Below are positions 34,058 through 44,294 of a stretch of 64,000 bases of DNA, piece after piece. The translations under genes were made by a program, and so were the position numbers. The DNA is taken from the NCBI GenBank assembly GCA_022769125.1, contig JALEKN010000060.1:1-64000 (forward strand). The letters are read 5' to 3'. The number at the start of each line of letters is the position of its first letter. Position 1 is the first letter of the stretch. This stretch comes from Agathobacter sp. Its GTDB lineage: Bacteria; Bacillota; Clostridia; Lachnospirales; Lachnospiraceae. The notes beneath the pieces are model-generated. The model was not told the origin of the DNA. It was given only the letters and a program-made list of their open reading frames with translations, and did not search any database.

Positions 34058-36634
34058 CTACTTAAAGTCCTTCTCTCTTAAGACGATACAGTCATCGTCG
34101 GTATATCTTGCAGCGGTCAGAATGCTGATCGCCTTTTTGATTCCACCATGTGCTTCGCGGTCAATCGCCTCATCCACGATATCCTTTACCTCGGTAAGCG
34201 TTGTTGCCTGATCCAGACGCTGGATATTGCTGATGCGGTTATAGAGCGCCAATACAGCCATCTCATCAATCTCATAACCAAGTTCCTTCGCGTATGACCT
34301 TGCAAATGTGACCAATTCATCATTGGTAAATATCGGAACACTGACTTTTTCCGTGAATTTCTTCGCAAATCCGTCATCCTGCATAAGTGCCTTGCGGATT
34401 CCCTTCGATGTATCCTCAAGGATCACAAGCACACCACTGTCATCCTGTGCGAGCAGCAAAGATAACGTAACGGCAGATTCTCTTGAGAGATCACCCGCCC
34501 GCTCGATGATCAGGCAGCCTCCGGAAACCTTGCGCAAAAGTGCCTGAATATCCTTCTTGTTAAGTGCCTGTGCATCGATCTTACCAACCTTGCCGTTCGG
34601 CTTTCCGCACTCCTTCTGGAGCACCTTGATGATGCTTGTTGCAAGCATGGTCTTTCCGCAGCCTTGTCCACCCTGAATGATGATGTTGCCGGTGGAAGCT
34701 GTGCTGTCCTCCTTCAGGTGCCGGACCGCATTCGTCAATGCCTGGCACAGCTGGCCTTCCATTCCCTTGACCGGGACAAAATAAGAGAAAATTGCTTTCT
34801 GTTCATCAGTAAGATGATCGATCACCGTTTCTTCCGGCTCCTCATCGTCAAGTCCGAGATCCTCCGGCATGGCAATTTGGGGCAGCTTGTCCTCCGCTCT
34901 TCGCGGTTCCTGATCCACCGGCTTCTCTTCTGACAGCTCCGGCAGTATCGCTGGCTTTACATCCTGTGATGTGCCCGGATCATCCAAAGGCCCTATCTTT
35001 TGTGTCGCTGCAAGTGCAGTTGCCAGCAATTCCTCTTCTGAAGGGAATTCCGGGATATCCTGCTCTTGTGGCACGTCTTCCTCGGACTGCATTTCCGTCA
35101 TCTGCGGGTATTGCTCTTCCGGCAGTTCACCCTGTTCCTGTGACGGTTCATCTTCCGGCTGCATTTCCGTCATCTGCTGGTATTGCTCTTCCGGCAGTTC
35201 ACCCTGCTCCTGTGATGGTTCATCTTCCGGCTGCATTTCCGTCATCTGCGGGTATTGCTCTTCCGGTAGTTCACCCTGTTCCTGTGGCAGCTCGTCCTCC
35301 GGCTGTCCGGCTGGGAACGGAACGATTGTATCCGGCGTGATCTCCTCCGCCACTTCTTCTGTATGAGAATCCGTGCTCTCTGTTTCTGTTGCTGCGTCTG
35401 TTCTGTTGGAAAGATATTCCTTCTCCAGAAGCTCCTTCGGGCTGACACCTGCATCAAGCTGTGGAATCACATCATTCAGACGATCCATGATATCCCCGGC
35501 TTCCTGCAATGCACGCGCCTTCGCTGACTCAAGCCGCCTCTGCTCTGCATCCTGGAGTGCAGCCTCTGCAGCACGCTTGGTCTTCTCCCACTCTTCAAGG
35601 ACATCCTCTATCGTGATCTGTCCGGTAATCTGGCGCTCAAGATCCGTCTTTTCGTTGACCACAAGGCTCATCTGCCCATCGTTCTCCTCACCGAGAAATT
35701 CCTGGAAATTGAGTTTGAGCGAACCATCAATCTCCTCATCTGTCTCAATATGGCTGCTTGCCGCCTCTTCCTGCTTCTGCAACTGTAAATACGGGATGTT
35801 GTCCCCGACGATCTTCTTTATATTATCGATGGTATCATTTACCGTCGTCTTCTCCGTCGCATCTATGATCTGCTGCATGCCCTTTGCAATCTCCTTCTGG
35901 AGATTGACGGTGTTAAAACGCTCCGGTGAAAGGGATACCTGCGGAATCTCAACCGGATCATGCACATATTCCCCGGCACGCTTCATCTCGTCGGCTCCGA
36001 TGGTCGTGATGCCTTCCTTCGCCAGACGGAACCTGCGGTATTTCTCTTCCTGTGCCTTGGTAAGAGGCTGGTAAAGCATCTTAAGCTCCAATGCACGCTC
36101 CACATACGGGCCGTCACCAAACCAAAGGATCAGCTCGTCACATGCTTCCACACACTTCTCGCTCTCGTTCGCCTGATGGTACAGGCTTGCAAGCTCGAAC
36201 GCCCACTCCTCGGTATATTCTTTCTCTTTGAATTCTTCGAGAATATCAATCAGCTTGGAAATATCCGTACCGCGTCCCTTCTCGATCTCATAGCGCAGTA
36301 CATACCGCAGATTGTCATGTGGTGCAATCTCCACAAACTCCTGATAATACTCCTCCGCAGCATCAAAATCCTTCATCTTGACTGCGACCTCTGCCAGCCG
36401 GTAGATGATCATTCGTCCGATCGGGGAACGGTCATATGCGCACAGCAGGATGTCCTTGCTCTCCTCGTAGCGCCCAACCTTTTCATAAATCTCGCCGACA
36501 CGGACCAATGCGTTTACATTCTTGACCTTGTTCCAGCTGATGGAATCCGCGATCTCTGCTGCGGCGGTGTAATTGCCCTCCGCGCAAAGTGTTTTCATTT
36601 GATCTATTTTTAGATTGTATTCATACTTATCCAA
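34058..36634 (-). CDS. TPR protein with C-terminal ATPase domain
   Basis: 858 aa. Residues about 1-220 are TPR-like helices (EGNYTAAAEIADSI, RYEESKDILLCAYDRSP, DFDAAEEYYQEFVEIAP). About 220-430 is charged and partly coiled-coil. About 445-540 is an acidic Gln/Glu/Pro-rich linker with 24-residue repeats. The last 250 residues are an AAA-type P-loop domain with Walker A GGQGCGKTMLATSI and a Walker B-like GGCLIIERAGDL. No signal or membrane part. The family recurs beside glgB in Lachnospiraceae as far as I recall; its role is unknown. A good promoter precedes it. Confidence 0.65.
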   Translation of the reverse strand: MDKYEYNLKIDQMKTLCAEGNYTAAAEIADSISWNKVKNVNALVRVGEIYEKVGRYEESKDILLCAYDRSPIGRMIIYRLAEVAVKMKDFDAAEEYYQEFVEIAPHDNLRYVLRYEIEKGRGTDISKLIDILEEFKEKEYTEEWAFELASLYHQANESEKCVEACDELILWFGDGPYVERALELKMLYQPLTKAQEEKYRRFRLAKEGITTIGADEMKRAGEYVHDPVEIPQVSLSPERFNTVNLQKEIAKGMQQIIDATEKTTVNDTIDNIKKIVGDNIPYLQLQKQEEAASSHIETDEEIDGSLKLNFQEFLGEENDGQMSLVVNEKTDLERQITGQITIEDVLEEWEKTKRAAEAALQDAEQRRLESAKARALQEAGDIMDRLNDVIPQLDAGVSPKELLEKEYLSNRTDAATETESTDSHTEEVAEEITPDTIVPFPAGQPEDELPQEQGELPEEQYPQMTEMQPEDEPSQEQGELPEEQYQQMTEMQPEDEPSQEQGELPEEQYPQMTEMQSEEDVPQEQDIPEFPSEEELLATALAATQKIGPLDDPGTSQDVKPAILPELSEEKPVDQEPRRAEDKLPQIAMPEDLGLDDEEPEETVIDHLTDEQKAIFSYFVPVKGMEGQLCQALTNAVRHLKEDSTASTGNIIIQGGQGCGKTMLATSIIKVLQKECGKPNGKVGKIDAQALNKKDIQALLRKVSGGCLIIERAGDLSRESAVTLSLLLAQDDSGVLVILEDTSKGIRKALMQDDGFAKKFTEKVSVPIFTNDELVTFARSYAKELGYEIDEMAVLALYNRISNIQRLDQATTLTEVKDIVDEAIDREAHGGIKKAISILTAARYTDDDCIVLREKDFK
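35087..35302 (-). repeat. 72-bp in-frame tandem repeat, three copies
   Basis: Three adjoining 72-base units (starting 35087, 35159 and 35231) code for a 24-residue unit of the form QPEDEPSQEQGELPEEQYP plus QMTEM. A degenerate fourth unit precedes position 35087. The reading is in frame, so copy-number change would lengthen or shorten the linker without a frameshift. Confidence 0.9.
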
Positions 36635-36707
36635 TGAAGTCCACCTCAGACTATTGTAATATTATGTTCCCACCCTTATTTAAAAAAGGGTAGAAAAACC
36701 TATATTC

Positions 36708-36736
36708 AGTTTAGCATACGCCATATGCGTTGTCAA
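36708..36736 (-). promoter_or_regulatory. promoter of the TPR/ATPase-glgB operon
   Basis: On the minus strand TTGACA, 17 bases, TAAACT. The spacer holds the near-palindrome GCATATGGCGTATGC, a possible operator. A small CCCTT/AAGGG hairpin (36673-36690) lies in the leader. Confidence 0.6.
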
Positions 36737-36793
36737 AAAATATAGGAAAAGAATTTACCATAAATTCGCGAATATGACTGTATCCCATAACAT

Positions 36794-36839
36794 AAAAGCA
36801 CCAGAACCTGTTCCTTTAAAAAGGAGCGGGCTCCGGTGC
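36794..36839 (-). terminator. terminator after the AI-2E family gene
   Basis: Long hairpin GCACCGGAGCCCGCTCCTTT pairing with AAAGGAACAGGTTCTGGTGC through many G-U pairs, followed on the minus strand by TTTTATG. Sixteen bases after the stop. Confidence 0.8.
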
Positions 36840-36854
36840 CGTTTTATTGCTTTA

Positions 36855-38288
36855 TCAGCCTTTATTTCTGTTGTCAGACTGCGTATTCTGCGCAGACCCA
36901 TCTTCCTGCTTCGCCTGTTCGGTTTCCGGTACCTGCTCAGCTGCCGGTGCAGCGCCCTGCGCCTGTTCCTCGGCAAACTCATCCAAAGGTGTGTAGCGCA
37001 ATGTGTTCGTATCGAGGTTTACGCCTCGCATTTTTACATAGTCAGCGGTCGGAGTCGGAAGCTTACGTCTCGCAAGTCCATAACGGACCAGCTTGCCTAC
37101 GATATAGTAGATAACTGCCATGATCGGCACTCCGAGAAGCATTCCAAAGAATCCCCAGATTCCGCCAAACACAAGAATCGCAAACATAACCCAGAAAGAA
37201 GACAGTCCTGTGGAATTTCCAAGGATCTTCGGTCCGATGATATTGCCGTCCACCTGCTGCAGAACGATAATGAAAATGAGCAGATACAGCGCATGCCACG
37301 GGCTCTGGATCACAACCAGAAGCAACGCCGGGATTGCTCCGATAAACGGTCCGAAGAACGGAATGATGTTCGTCACACCGACAATAACTGCGACAAGGAT
37401 CGGAGATGGTATATGCAGGATCAGACATCCGACATAGCAGATTCCTCCGATGATTGCGGAATCTATGATCTTTCCAGTTATAAATCCGCCGAAAATCGAG
37501 CTGGATTTGCGCACAGTATGCACAATGATGTTGCCCACACGTGGACGGAAAATTGCAAAAATGAGCTTTTTGCTCTGCCCCTGCAGTGTCTCCTGAATGG
37601 ACATAACATACGCGGCTACAAACAGTCCGATGACAAAGTTGACAATGACCTTGACTACATTTATCACACCGGTTGTGATTGATGCTATGGAGGACTGGAT
37701 GAGCGGAAGCAGATCCTCCTGCGCCCAGGTCTCCACATAGTTTGTCGCGTTGATCAGCACATCGCTGAGCACAGCCGCGGCTTCGCTATCACCAAAATCA
37801 CCTGCCTGGATAAAGCGCACCAGGTTCTGTACCTGTCCCGGCAGCACTTCGATCAGCATTGCAATACTACTGATAACCGATGGTGCGATCGCTGCAATAA
37901 ACAGCACGATGATCAGAAGCAGTACCAGAATGGCGCAGCCGATTCCAAGGCCTCTTGACAGCCTTCTCGCCCGGCGCTCCTTCTTCATCCGTTTTCCAAA
38001 AAACCGGAAAAACGTCCGCTCCCAGAACTTCATGATAGGATTCAGCAGATATGCGACCACCAGACCGATGATGATCGGCTGTGCAGCCTTCATGATCTTG
38101 TTCCATGCATCTGCAAATCCCTCGTATCTTTGAATGATAAAGAAAAACAGGATACATGCTGCCACGGTCAGGAACACCATCAGCCCGATGCTGATATAGA
38201 AGCTTTTATGAAAAACGATCTTTTCACGGCCATCCTCTGTAACGCGCTCAATCTGCGCTCCTGTTTTCGACTTCTTAGATTCCTCCAA
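36855..38288 (-). CDS. AI-2E family transporter (UPF0118)
   Basis: 477 aa with about eight membrane helices, starting at about 30-52 and 68-88, and ending with a pair around 310-390. Family marks include QPIIIGLVVAYLLNPI, NIIPFFGPFIGAIPALLLVV and QQVDGNIIGPKILGNSTGLSSFWVMFAIL. A hydrophilic tail of about 70 residues rich in Ala, Glu and Gln follows. Members export AI-2 in some bacteria or act as Na+/H+ antiporters; the substrate here is unknown. It follows the hydratase gene by 13 bases and is likely in its transcript. Confidence 0.85.
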   Translation of the reverse strand: MEESKKSKTGAQIERVTEDGREKIVFHKSFYISIGLMVFLTVAACILFFFIIQRYEGFADAWNKIMKAAQPIIIGLVVAYLLNPIMKFWERTFFRFFGKRMKKERRARRLSRGLGIGCAILVLLLIIVLFIAAIAPSVISSIAMLIEVLPGQVQNLVRFIQAGDFGDSEAAAVLSDVLINATNYVETWAQEDLLPLIQSSIASITTGVINVVKVIVNFVIGLFVAAYVMSIQETLQGQSKKLIFAIFRPRVGNIIVHTVRKSSSIFGGFITGKIIDSAIIGGICYVGCLILHIPSPILVAVIVGVTNIIPFFGPFIGAIPALLLVVIQSPWHALYLLIFIIVLQQVDGNIIGPKILGNSTGLSSFWVMFAILVFGGIWGFFGMLLGVPIMAVIYYIVGKLVRYGLARRKLPTPTADYVKMRGVNLDTNTLRYTPLDEFAEEQAQGAAPAAEQVPETEQAKQEDGSAQNTQSDNRNKG

Positions 38289-38301
38289 TCACTTATCCTC
38301 C

Positions 38302-40605
38302 TTATCCGCGATAGTAATTGATTAAGCAGCCCTTCAGGATAATCTCCTGTTCATCTGGTGTAAGTGCACCCATCTTAAGGGTAAATGGAAGAAGCTTGCC
38401 TTCCTTTACAACATATGCGGTAAACTCTGTCGCACCGCCTGCGATTGCCTTGCGGATATCCGGCAGGAACAGATAGTCTAAGTTTTCGAACGGAAGCTCG
38501 CCCTCATCAATGATGAACGGAAGCATTCCCCAATTGATAAGGTTGGAGCGGTAACGCTTTGTCGCATATTCATTTGCAATATTTGCCCAGCCGCCAAGTA
38601 CTTTCTGGCAGGAAGCAGCCTGCTCACGTGCAGATCCGTCACCCGGCTTTACAGCAAAGATCGTGCTTCCAAATCCGATATTATCACCGAGTCTGCCATC
38701 GTGGAAGTTCTTTTCCGGGAAAGCGGCTTTGATTGCCTGCATAACCGGAGCAACCTCCTCAAATGCCTTGCCCGGGCACTCGTCTGCCTCTACGGCCTTC
38801 TGTGCCTTCTGGATTGCCTTTGCGCGTCCGACATATTCCGGATCTTTTCTGGATAATGCAAACTCTGCAAGGCCAAGCGGGTTAGAACGGAAGGATGAAG
38901 TCTCACCGGATGGGATCAGCTCATCTGTTGTCGTTACCGGATCGTGGATCTCGGATACAACCTTAAGCACCAGATTCTCCGGGAGTGCGCTCATTGCCGG
39001 CCAGTCCTTGATGTTCGGTCCGAACTGGATCTCCTGATCCGGATCAGCCACGCCATGGCTGTCAAATACACGATTCTCATAAATTGTCTTGTCGAAGAAG
39101 TACTTCGGCTTGGTATAGTTGACATCCATATCAGTTGCCGCGGTAAGGTATCCCTTGTTCGCTGCGGTTGCTGCGATGGAACGTGCATCCATAAGTGCAA
39201 CAGAAGATACCTGTCCGTTCTGGACCTTTGAACCTTCACGGTTCGGGAAGTTTCTTGTGGAGTGGCGGATGGAGAAAGCATTGTTTGCCGGTGTGTCTCC
39301 TGCTCCGAAGCATGGTCCGCAAAATGCAGTCTTTACAATTGCTCCTGTCTCAAGAAGCTTTGCCACTGCACCGTTCTTTACAAGCTCCATGTAGATTGGT
39401 GTGGATGCCGGATATACGCTCAGCGTAAATTCATCGGAACCGATGGAGGCTCCTTTTAAGATATCGGCAGCATCACAGATATTCTCAAATCCACCTCCGG
39501 CACAGCCTGCGATGATTCCCTGATCAACGTAGAGTCTGCCGTTGTGTACCTTGCTCTTTAGGTCAAGCTTAACCTTGCCGTCGAAGCTGACTTCTGCGCG
39601 CTTCTCGCAGTCGTCAAGAATGTCCAGAAGGTTCGCATTTAACTCCTCGATGGTGTAGGTGTTGCTCGGATGGAACGGCATTGCGATCATTGGCTTGATC
39701 TCGCTGAGATTGATCTCGATAAAGCTGTCATAGTAAGCGACTTCGCCCGGATTTAACTCCTCAAAATCATCCGTTCTGCCGTGGATCTCATAAAATTCTT
39801 TTACCTTGTCATCGGTTCTCCAGATGGAGGACAGGCATGTTGTCTCTGTGGTCATTACGTCCACGCCGATTCGGAAATCAACGCTTAAATTGGACACGCC
39901 CGGTCCAACAAACTCCATAACCTTGTTCTTTACAAAGCCCTTGTCGAATACCTCTCCGATGATCGCAAGCGCAACATCCTGCGGGCCTACACCCTTCATC
40001 GGCTCTCCGGTCAGATATACACCGACAACCTCCGGCATATCCACATCATAAGTCTTATTTAAAAGCTGCTTTACAAGCTCAGGTCCACCTTCTCCGATCG
40101 CCATTGTACCGAGCGCTCCGTAACGGGTATGGGAATCGGATCCGAGGATCATCTTACCGCCGCCTGCAAGCATCTCGCGCGCATACTGATGGATGACTGC
40201 CTGATGAGGAGGTACATAGACTCCGCCGTACTTCTTGGCACAGGTAAGTCCAAACATGTGGTCATCCTCGTTGATCGTTCCGCCGACTGCGCAAAGACTG
40301 TTATGGCAGTTTGTAAGCACATATGGGATCGGGAATCTCTCAAGTCCCGAAGCTCTTGCTGTCTGTATGATTCCAACAAAGGTAATATCATGTGAGGTCA
40401 GTTTGTCGAATTTGATCTGCAGCTTGTCCATGTTGCCGGATGTATTGTGCGCTGCCAGAATGTTGTAGGCGATTGTCTTTTTCTTTGCTTCTGCGGTGCT
40501 TACGTCCTTGCCCGTCTTGCTCTTTACCGCTGCTGACGCTTCCGGTGACTGAATGACAACGTCCTTACCGTTGATAAGATACGCTCCCTGTTCGTATAAC
40601 TTCAT
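38302..40605 (-). CDS. aconitase-family hydratase (YbhJ-like)
   Basis: 767 aa from the ATG behind ACGGAGGT. The aconitase large domain is recognised by [28 protein letters not shown], and the 4Fe-4S ligands by Cys in TETTCLSS and CGPC in [20 protein letters not shown]. The swivel part ends with [14 protein letters not shown]. The length and the [13 protein letters not shown] signature fit the YbhJ-type hydratases, whose substrate is uncertain, rather than AcnA or LeuC. An in-frame upstream extension exists but has no ribosome binding site. Confidence 0.8.
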   Translation of the reverse strand: MKLYEQGAYLINGKDVVIQSPEASAAVKSKTGKDVSTAEAKKKTIAYNILAAHNTSGNMDKLQIKFDKLTSHDITFVGIIQTARASGLERFPIPYVLTNCHNSLCAVGGTINEDDHMFGLTCAKKYGGVYVPPHQAVIHQYAREMLAGGGKMILGSDSHTRYGALGTMAIGEGGPELVKQLLNKTYDVDMPEVVGVYLTGEPMKGVGPQDVALAIIGEVFDKGFVKNKVMEFVGPGVSNLSVDFRIGVDVMTTETTCLSSIWRTDDKVKEFYEIHGRTDDFEELNPGEVAYYDSFIEINLSEIKPMIAMPFHPSNTYTIEELNANLLDILDDCEKRAEVSFDGKVKLDLKSKVHNGRLYVDQGIIAGCAGGGFENICDAADILKGASIGSDEFTLSVYPASTPIYMELVKNGAVAKLLETGAIVKTAFCGPCFGAGDTPANNAFSIRHSTRNFPNREGSKVQNGQVSSVALMDARSIAATAANKGYLTAATDMDVNYTKPKYFFDKTIYENRVFDSHGVADPDQEIQFGPNIKDWPAMSALPENLVLKVVSEIHDPVTTTDELIPSGETSSFRSNPLGLAEFALSRKDPEYVGRAKAIQKAQKAVEADECPGKAFEEVAPVMQAIKAAFPEKNFHDGRLGDNIGFGSTIFAVKPGDGSAREQAASCQKVLGGWANIANEYATKRYRSNLINWGMLPFIIDEGELPFENLDYLFLPDIRKAIAGGATEFTAYVVKEGKLLPFTLKMGALTPDEQEIILKGCLINYYRG

Positions 40606-40669
40606 TGTGTTTACCTCCGTTAATATCTTTTGGTTTCTGGGTATAGTATATAGTTTACGGTTATTTTTA

Positions 40670-42049
40670 TCAAGCGATTCCAAAGGAAACAGTAATAATA
40701 AAAAGATCCCCGTCAATGGTCAGCGTAAATGTGCCGCCCATAAGCTCGGTCAGGCTCTTCGTGATGGAAAGCCCAAGGCCGCTTCCCTCGGTCGTCCGGG
40801 ATGTCTCACCCCGGACAAAACGCTCGGCCAGCGCACCTTTTGCGAGGTCTCCCTGATACACGTTCTTGGATATGTTCTTCATGGTAAAAACAGCTTCGTT
40901 CTTCTCCACGCCAAGCTCGACATAGACACGCGTTTTTTCAAGCGCATATTTCGCTGCGTTAGTGTAAAGGTTCTCGATTGCACGATATAGCTGGCGTCCG
41001 TCTGCCCGGATGTAGACCGGGTCATGTGGAAGTTTTGTCACGATCGTAAGATTGCGTGCTTCAAAACGCTCATTAAACTCTCCGCCAGTCTGGCACAAAA
41101 GTTCCACAAAATCAATGCGCTGCATATCGAGCTTTACATTGCCGGAGCTGATCTTGGATGCCTCCACCAGATCCTCCGTAAGCTGCTTTAGCCGCTGGGA
41201 TTTGTCATCCAGGATGCGGATGTACTTCTGCGCATTCTCGTTGTCAATCTCCTCTCTTTTAAGCAGATCAACATAATTGACAATGGATGTAAGCGGAGTC
41301 TTGATATCATGCGATACGTTTGTGATGAGGTCCGCTTTCATGCGCTCGTTGCGGATATTCCGGGCAAGTGCCTCACTCATGCCGTCGCGGATATGGTTGA
41401 CTGCCTCCGCCATATGCTTCTCCGTGCCATGGAACTCCTCCACCGACAGTGTAGTGTCGAGTTCCCCGGATGCAATCGCCTCGATCGCATCACAGACTTT
41501 CCGCTGCTCTCTTGCTTTTCTTGTGACAGGCTGATGCTGTTTCCGCGCTGCCATGCGCTCGGATATTTTGGCATATACCACATACAAAAGCGTTCTTGTA
41601 TACAGTATATTTGCCTTGGAGCGGCGTATGATGCTTAAGTAGAAGGTCATAAAAATAATATCGAACAGATATGTAAGCGTCCCTGCCGACACCAGAAGTC
41701 CCGCCAGCTCAAAGTCCTGCTTCCGAAGGTGCAGGGTGTAACGCAGAAGTACCCATATCACAAGAATAAACAGGATGGTCAGAATATCCCCATACACTTT
41801 ATCGATCGGGTGGAAAAATACTTCTTTCTCATCCTCATCCCGGTATCCGGATACATTTGTCAGATATGCAAGTGCAATAAACGTCCCGACCAATCCAATT
41901 ATGGACAACATGCTAAGCTCCATAAGATTTTCCATCTCATGTGTCCTTACCAGCTCATCCATTGCGAACAGGCTGCAGACCACCATGATCATAAACATCT
42001 GATGCAGAACCGCCGCAAATAGTTTTCTCCCCAGCGTGTATTTCTTCAT
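40670..42049 (-). CDS. sensor histidine kinase, VanS-like
   Basis: 459 aa. Four membrane helices: about 10-28, 45-65, 85-105 and 118-138. Then a HAMP-like linker ([29 protein letters not shown]), HisKA with [20 protein letters not shown] (His about 249) and HATPase with [17 protein letters not shown] and [18 protein letters not shown]. It autophosphorylates in response to an unknown membrane or outside signal. Its gene follows the response regulator gene by three bases; the pair is the 3' end of a four-gene operon. Confidence 0.9.
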   Translation of the reverse strand: MKKYTLGRKLFAAVLHQMFMIMVVCSLFAMDELVRTHEMENLMELSMLSIIGLVGTFIALAYLTNVSGYRDEDEKEVFFHPIDKVYGDILTILFILVIWVLLRYTLHLRKQDFELAGLLVSAGTLTYLFDIIFMTFYLSIIRRSKANILYTRTLLYVVYAKISERMAARKQHQPVTRKAREQRKVCDAIEAIASGELDTTLSVEEFHGTEKHMAEAVNHIRDGMSEALARNIRNERMKADLITNVSHDIKTPLTSIVNYVDLLKREEIDNENAQKYIRILDDKSQRLKQLTEDLVEASKISSGNVKLDMQRIDFVELLCQTGGEFNERFEARNLTIVTKLPHDPVYIRADGRQLYRAIENLYTNAAKYALEKTRVYVELGVEKNEAVFTMKNISKNVYQGDLAKGALAERFVRGETSRTTEGSGLGLSITKSLTELMGGTFTLTIDGDLFIITVSFGIA

Positions 42050-42052
42050 ATG

Positions 42053-42742
42053 TTAAGCCTCGATCTTGTATCCGACACCCCATACAACCTTTAAGTATCT
42101 CGGGTCTTTCGGATTAATTTCTATTTTTTCACGGATATGCCGGATATGTACTGCGACCGTATTGTCGGCTCCGATCGCTTCCTCGTTCCAGATGCTTTCG
42201 TAGATCTGGTTGATTGAAAATACCTTGCCCTTGTTCTTCACCAGCAAAAGCAGGATGTTGTACTCAATCGGTGTCAGTTTGACTTCCTCTCCGTCCACAC
42301 ATACCTTTTTGAGAGAATCGTTGATCGTAAGTCCTCTGACTTCATATACTTCCTCTGCCGATGTGCCTGCCTGATTGGAAAATGTCGTATAACGCCTAAG
42401 CTGGGATTTGACTCTGGCTACCAGCTCAAGCGGGTTAAATGGCTTGGTGATATAATCGTCTGCCCCGACATTCAGTCCGAGGATCTTGTCGGTATCCTCC
42501 GCTTTGGCGGACAGGATAATGATTGGGATGCTGCTCTCCTTGCGGATCTGCAGCGTCGCACGCACGCCGTCAAGCTTCGGCATCATCACATCAATGATCA
42601 GCAGATCAATCTTTTTCTGTTTCATCATGGCAACTGCCTGCTCACCGTCATACGCCTTGCAGACTTCGTATCCCTCCTGAAGCAGATATATTTCAATTGC
42701 ATCTACAATTTCCCTATCGTCATCACATACTAAGATCGTCAC
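42053..42742 (-). CDS. response regulator, OmpR/VanR family
   Basis: 229 aa. Receiver domain about 1-115 with DDDRE (acidic pocket), phospho-acceptor Asp in DLLIIDVMMPKLDG (about 51), Thr/Ser in IILSAKAED and Lys in YITKPFNPLEL. C-terminal winged helix (about 135-229): LTPIEYNILLLLVKNKGKVFSINQIYESIWNEEAIGADNTVAVHIRHIREKI. Partner of the kinase encoded next. Targets are unknown. Confidence 0.95.
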   Translation of the reverse strand: MTILVCDDDREIVDAIEIYLLQEGYEVCKAYDGEQAVAMMKQKKIDLLIIDVMMPKLDGVRATLQIRKESSIPIIILSAKAEDTDKILGLNVGADDYITKPFNPLELVARVKSQLRRYTTFSNQAGTSAEEVYEVRGLTINDSLKKVCVDGEEVKLTPIEYNILLLLVKNKGKVFSINQIYESIWNEEAIGADNTVAVHIRHIREKIEINPKDPRYLKVVWGVGYKIEA

Positions 42743-42745
42743 GGT

Positions 42746-43513
42746 TTATTCCTTTCTGTGTACATTACCAAATGCCTTGCGGAAAAAGGACTTCTCCTCC
42801 TCCTGTGCATTTTTTGCCTGGTTGTTTATCTGATTCTTAATCTCTTTCTGCTTTGGCTCATCCCCGCCCGGTTCTTCACCGGCTTCCTCTGTTTCTTTTG
42901 TTTCTTCTGCAAGTCCGAGTTTCTCAAGGTATTCTTTGTTAACACGGACCTCCGTTTTCCTATTCGCGTAGATAGAGGATGTTTTCTCAGGTGTCTTTCC
43001 TTCCCTGCGCTCCCTTTCCTTCTCGATCTCCTTATTGCGATCCTCAATAAGCTTTAGGTATTTATCGGTGTCGACAAGATCTTGGAGCTGGGATTTCAGC
43101 TCGAGCTGATTTGTCTTGACCGTGTGCTCCTCTTCCTTCATCTTACGCACAAGCTCCGAATAAATTGTCTCGATCGCGTTGGAGGACATCCGCATGATCT
43201 CCTGCACGTGGTTCAGCGCCTCATCGGTATACATGACAGATGCCGCATAGATGTCTTCCGCTTTGTGATTGGCGTTGCGTATGATCTCCTCGCCGTGTTT
43301 CTGGAATTCGCGCTCCGCGTGATCCCTGCTCTGTGTGGTAAGTTCATACTCGTCCATGATGCCGTAAATTCCCTTGTTCAGCTCAGTGAACAGATCCAGC
43401 ATCGCCTGTTTATCGATAATTACCTTGCCCGGCTGGCCGCTTACCGGCTCGCTTTTTGAAAGCATAACATGCAGGCTGCGTAATACTTTTTCTACATTAT
43501 CTTGTGCACTCAT
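42746..43513 (-). CDS. coiled-coil protein of unknown function
   Basis: 255 aa, no signal peptide or membrane helix. About 50-165 is a long heptad-rich coiled coil (AEREFQKHGEEIIRNANHKAEDIYAASVMYTDEALNHV), with a layout like DivIVA or ATP synthase b-type proteins. The tail from 165 is highly charged with Glu, Lys and Gln. Similar proteins occur in Lachnospiraceae beside two-component genes, to my recollection, but no function is known. AGGAGT precedes the ATG. Gaps of 3 and 21 bases tie it to the response regulator and phosphatase genes. Confidence 0.6.
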   Translation of the reverse strand: MSAQDNVEKVLRSLHVMLSKSEPVSGQPGKVIIDKQAMLDLFTELNKGIYGIMDEYELTTQSRDHAEREFQKHGEEIIRNANHKAEDIYAASVMYTDEALNHVQEIMRMSSNAIETIYSELVRKMKEEEHTVKTNQLELKSQLQDLVDTDKYLKLIEDRNKEIEKERERREGKTPEKTSSIYANRKTEVRVNKEYLEKLGLAEETKETEEAGEEPGGDEPKQKEIKNQINNQAKNAQEEEKSFFRKAFGNVHRKE

Positions 43514-43534
43514 TGTTTTAACTCCTGATTATTC

Positions 43535-44266
43535 TTAGTCATGCCGCTCATCCAGATTTGAGTAGCATTCACAAAATCTCGCGGAAAATGACGGTTCTCT
43601 GCCTCCAGCGTAGAGATGGGAGGTGTCTCCGAATCCGCTGACACGGAAGGATGCGATGCCTTCTCTCCGTTCTTCTGTGATCGCTGTCGTGACCGAGGTC
43701 GGCGCCGCGCAGAAATTATGCCACAATATCATCGGCGACATGTGTGCAAGGTGGCTTACCAGCACGCATTCCAATCCGAAATGACAGAAGAATACCAGCG
43801 TGTCGTTGTTTGGCTTCTCTGCCCGATAATAGTTGCCTTCCCGCACATATCCGTGCTCGGCAAACAGCTGGTCAAGGCTGTTGCATACCATATCGTAGGT
43901 TTCTCTCACATGCCCCTGACGCATGATCTCGGTGTCCGCCCATGTGTCTACATCGTAATATTTTGGCTCTGTCGTCCAGTCCTGCGGCAGCCAGTCCCAA
44001 CAGACCGGTGACAGTTCTGCGCTGTCCGGGCGGTAGATCTTCGGTGGAAATTCCTGCAGCCAGTCTATCGTCTCAGCGGTTCTTCCGAGTCTCTTTAATG
44101 TACAGGATGCGGTGTCCTGCGCTCGTCCGAGCGGTGACACATAAAATTCCTTAACATCAAGCCTGCAGATACGATCCGCTACCAGCTCAGCTTCTTTCCA
44201 TCCTGTCTCTGTCAATGTATCGTGTTCATAATCCGGATCTCCGTGCCGGACAATTACCAATCTCAT
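43535..44266 (-). CDS. histidine phosphatase family protein
   Basis: 243 aa from the ATG behind AGGAGG. The phosphohistidine motif LVIVRHGDPDYEHDTLT sits at the N terminus (RHG about 6-8), followed by FYVSPLGRAQDTASCTL (Arg) and, near 170, TLVFFCHFGLECVLVSH with the second His. Probably a small-molecule phosphatase or phosphoglycerate mutase-like enzyme in the cytosol. First gene of the operon with the coiled-coil protein and the two-component system. Confidence 0.85.
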   Translation of the reverse strand: MRLVIVRHGDPDYEHDTLTETGWKEAELVADRICRLDVKEFYVSPLGRAQDTASCTLKRLGRTAETIDWLQEFPPKIYRPDSAELSPVCWDWLPQDWTTEPKYYDVDTWADTEIMRQGHVRETYDMVCNSLDQLFAEHGYVREGNYYRAEKPNNDTLVFFCHFGLECVLVSHLAHMSPMILWHNFCAAPTSVTTAITEERREGIASFRVSGFGDTSHLYAGGREPSFSARFCECYSNLDERHD

Positions 44267-44294
44267 ACTGCGCCTCCTGTTACTATCTGCAATA

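Noticed and set aside
34966-35366. Long open frames antisense to the 24-residue repeats
   Set aside because: They are shadows of the repeat region; the minus-strand frame continues through an 858-residue protein with clear domains.
40606-40716. Longer N terminus for the aconitase-family hydratase
   Set aside because: The added residues have no ribosome binding site, whereas the chosen ATG has ACGGAGGT at the proper distance.
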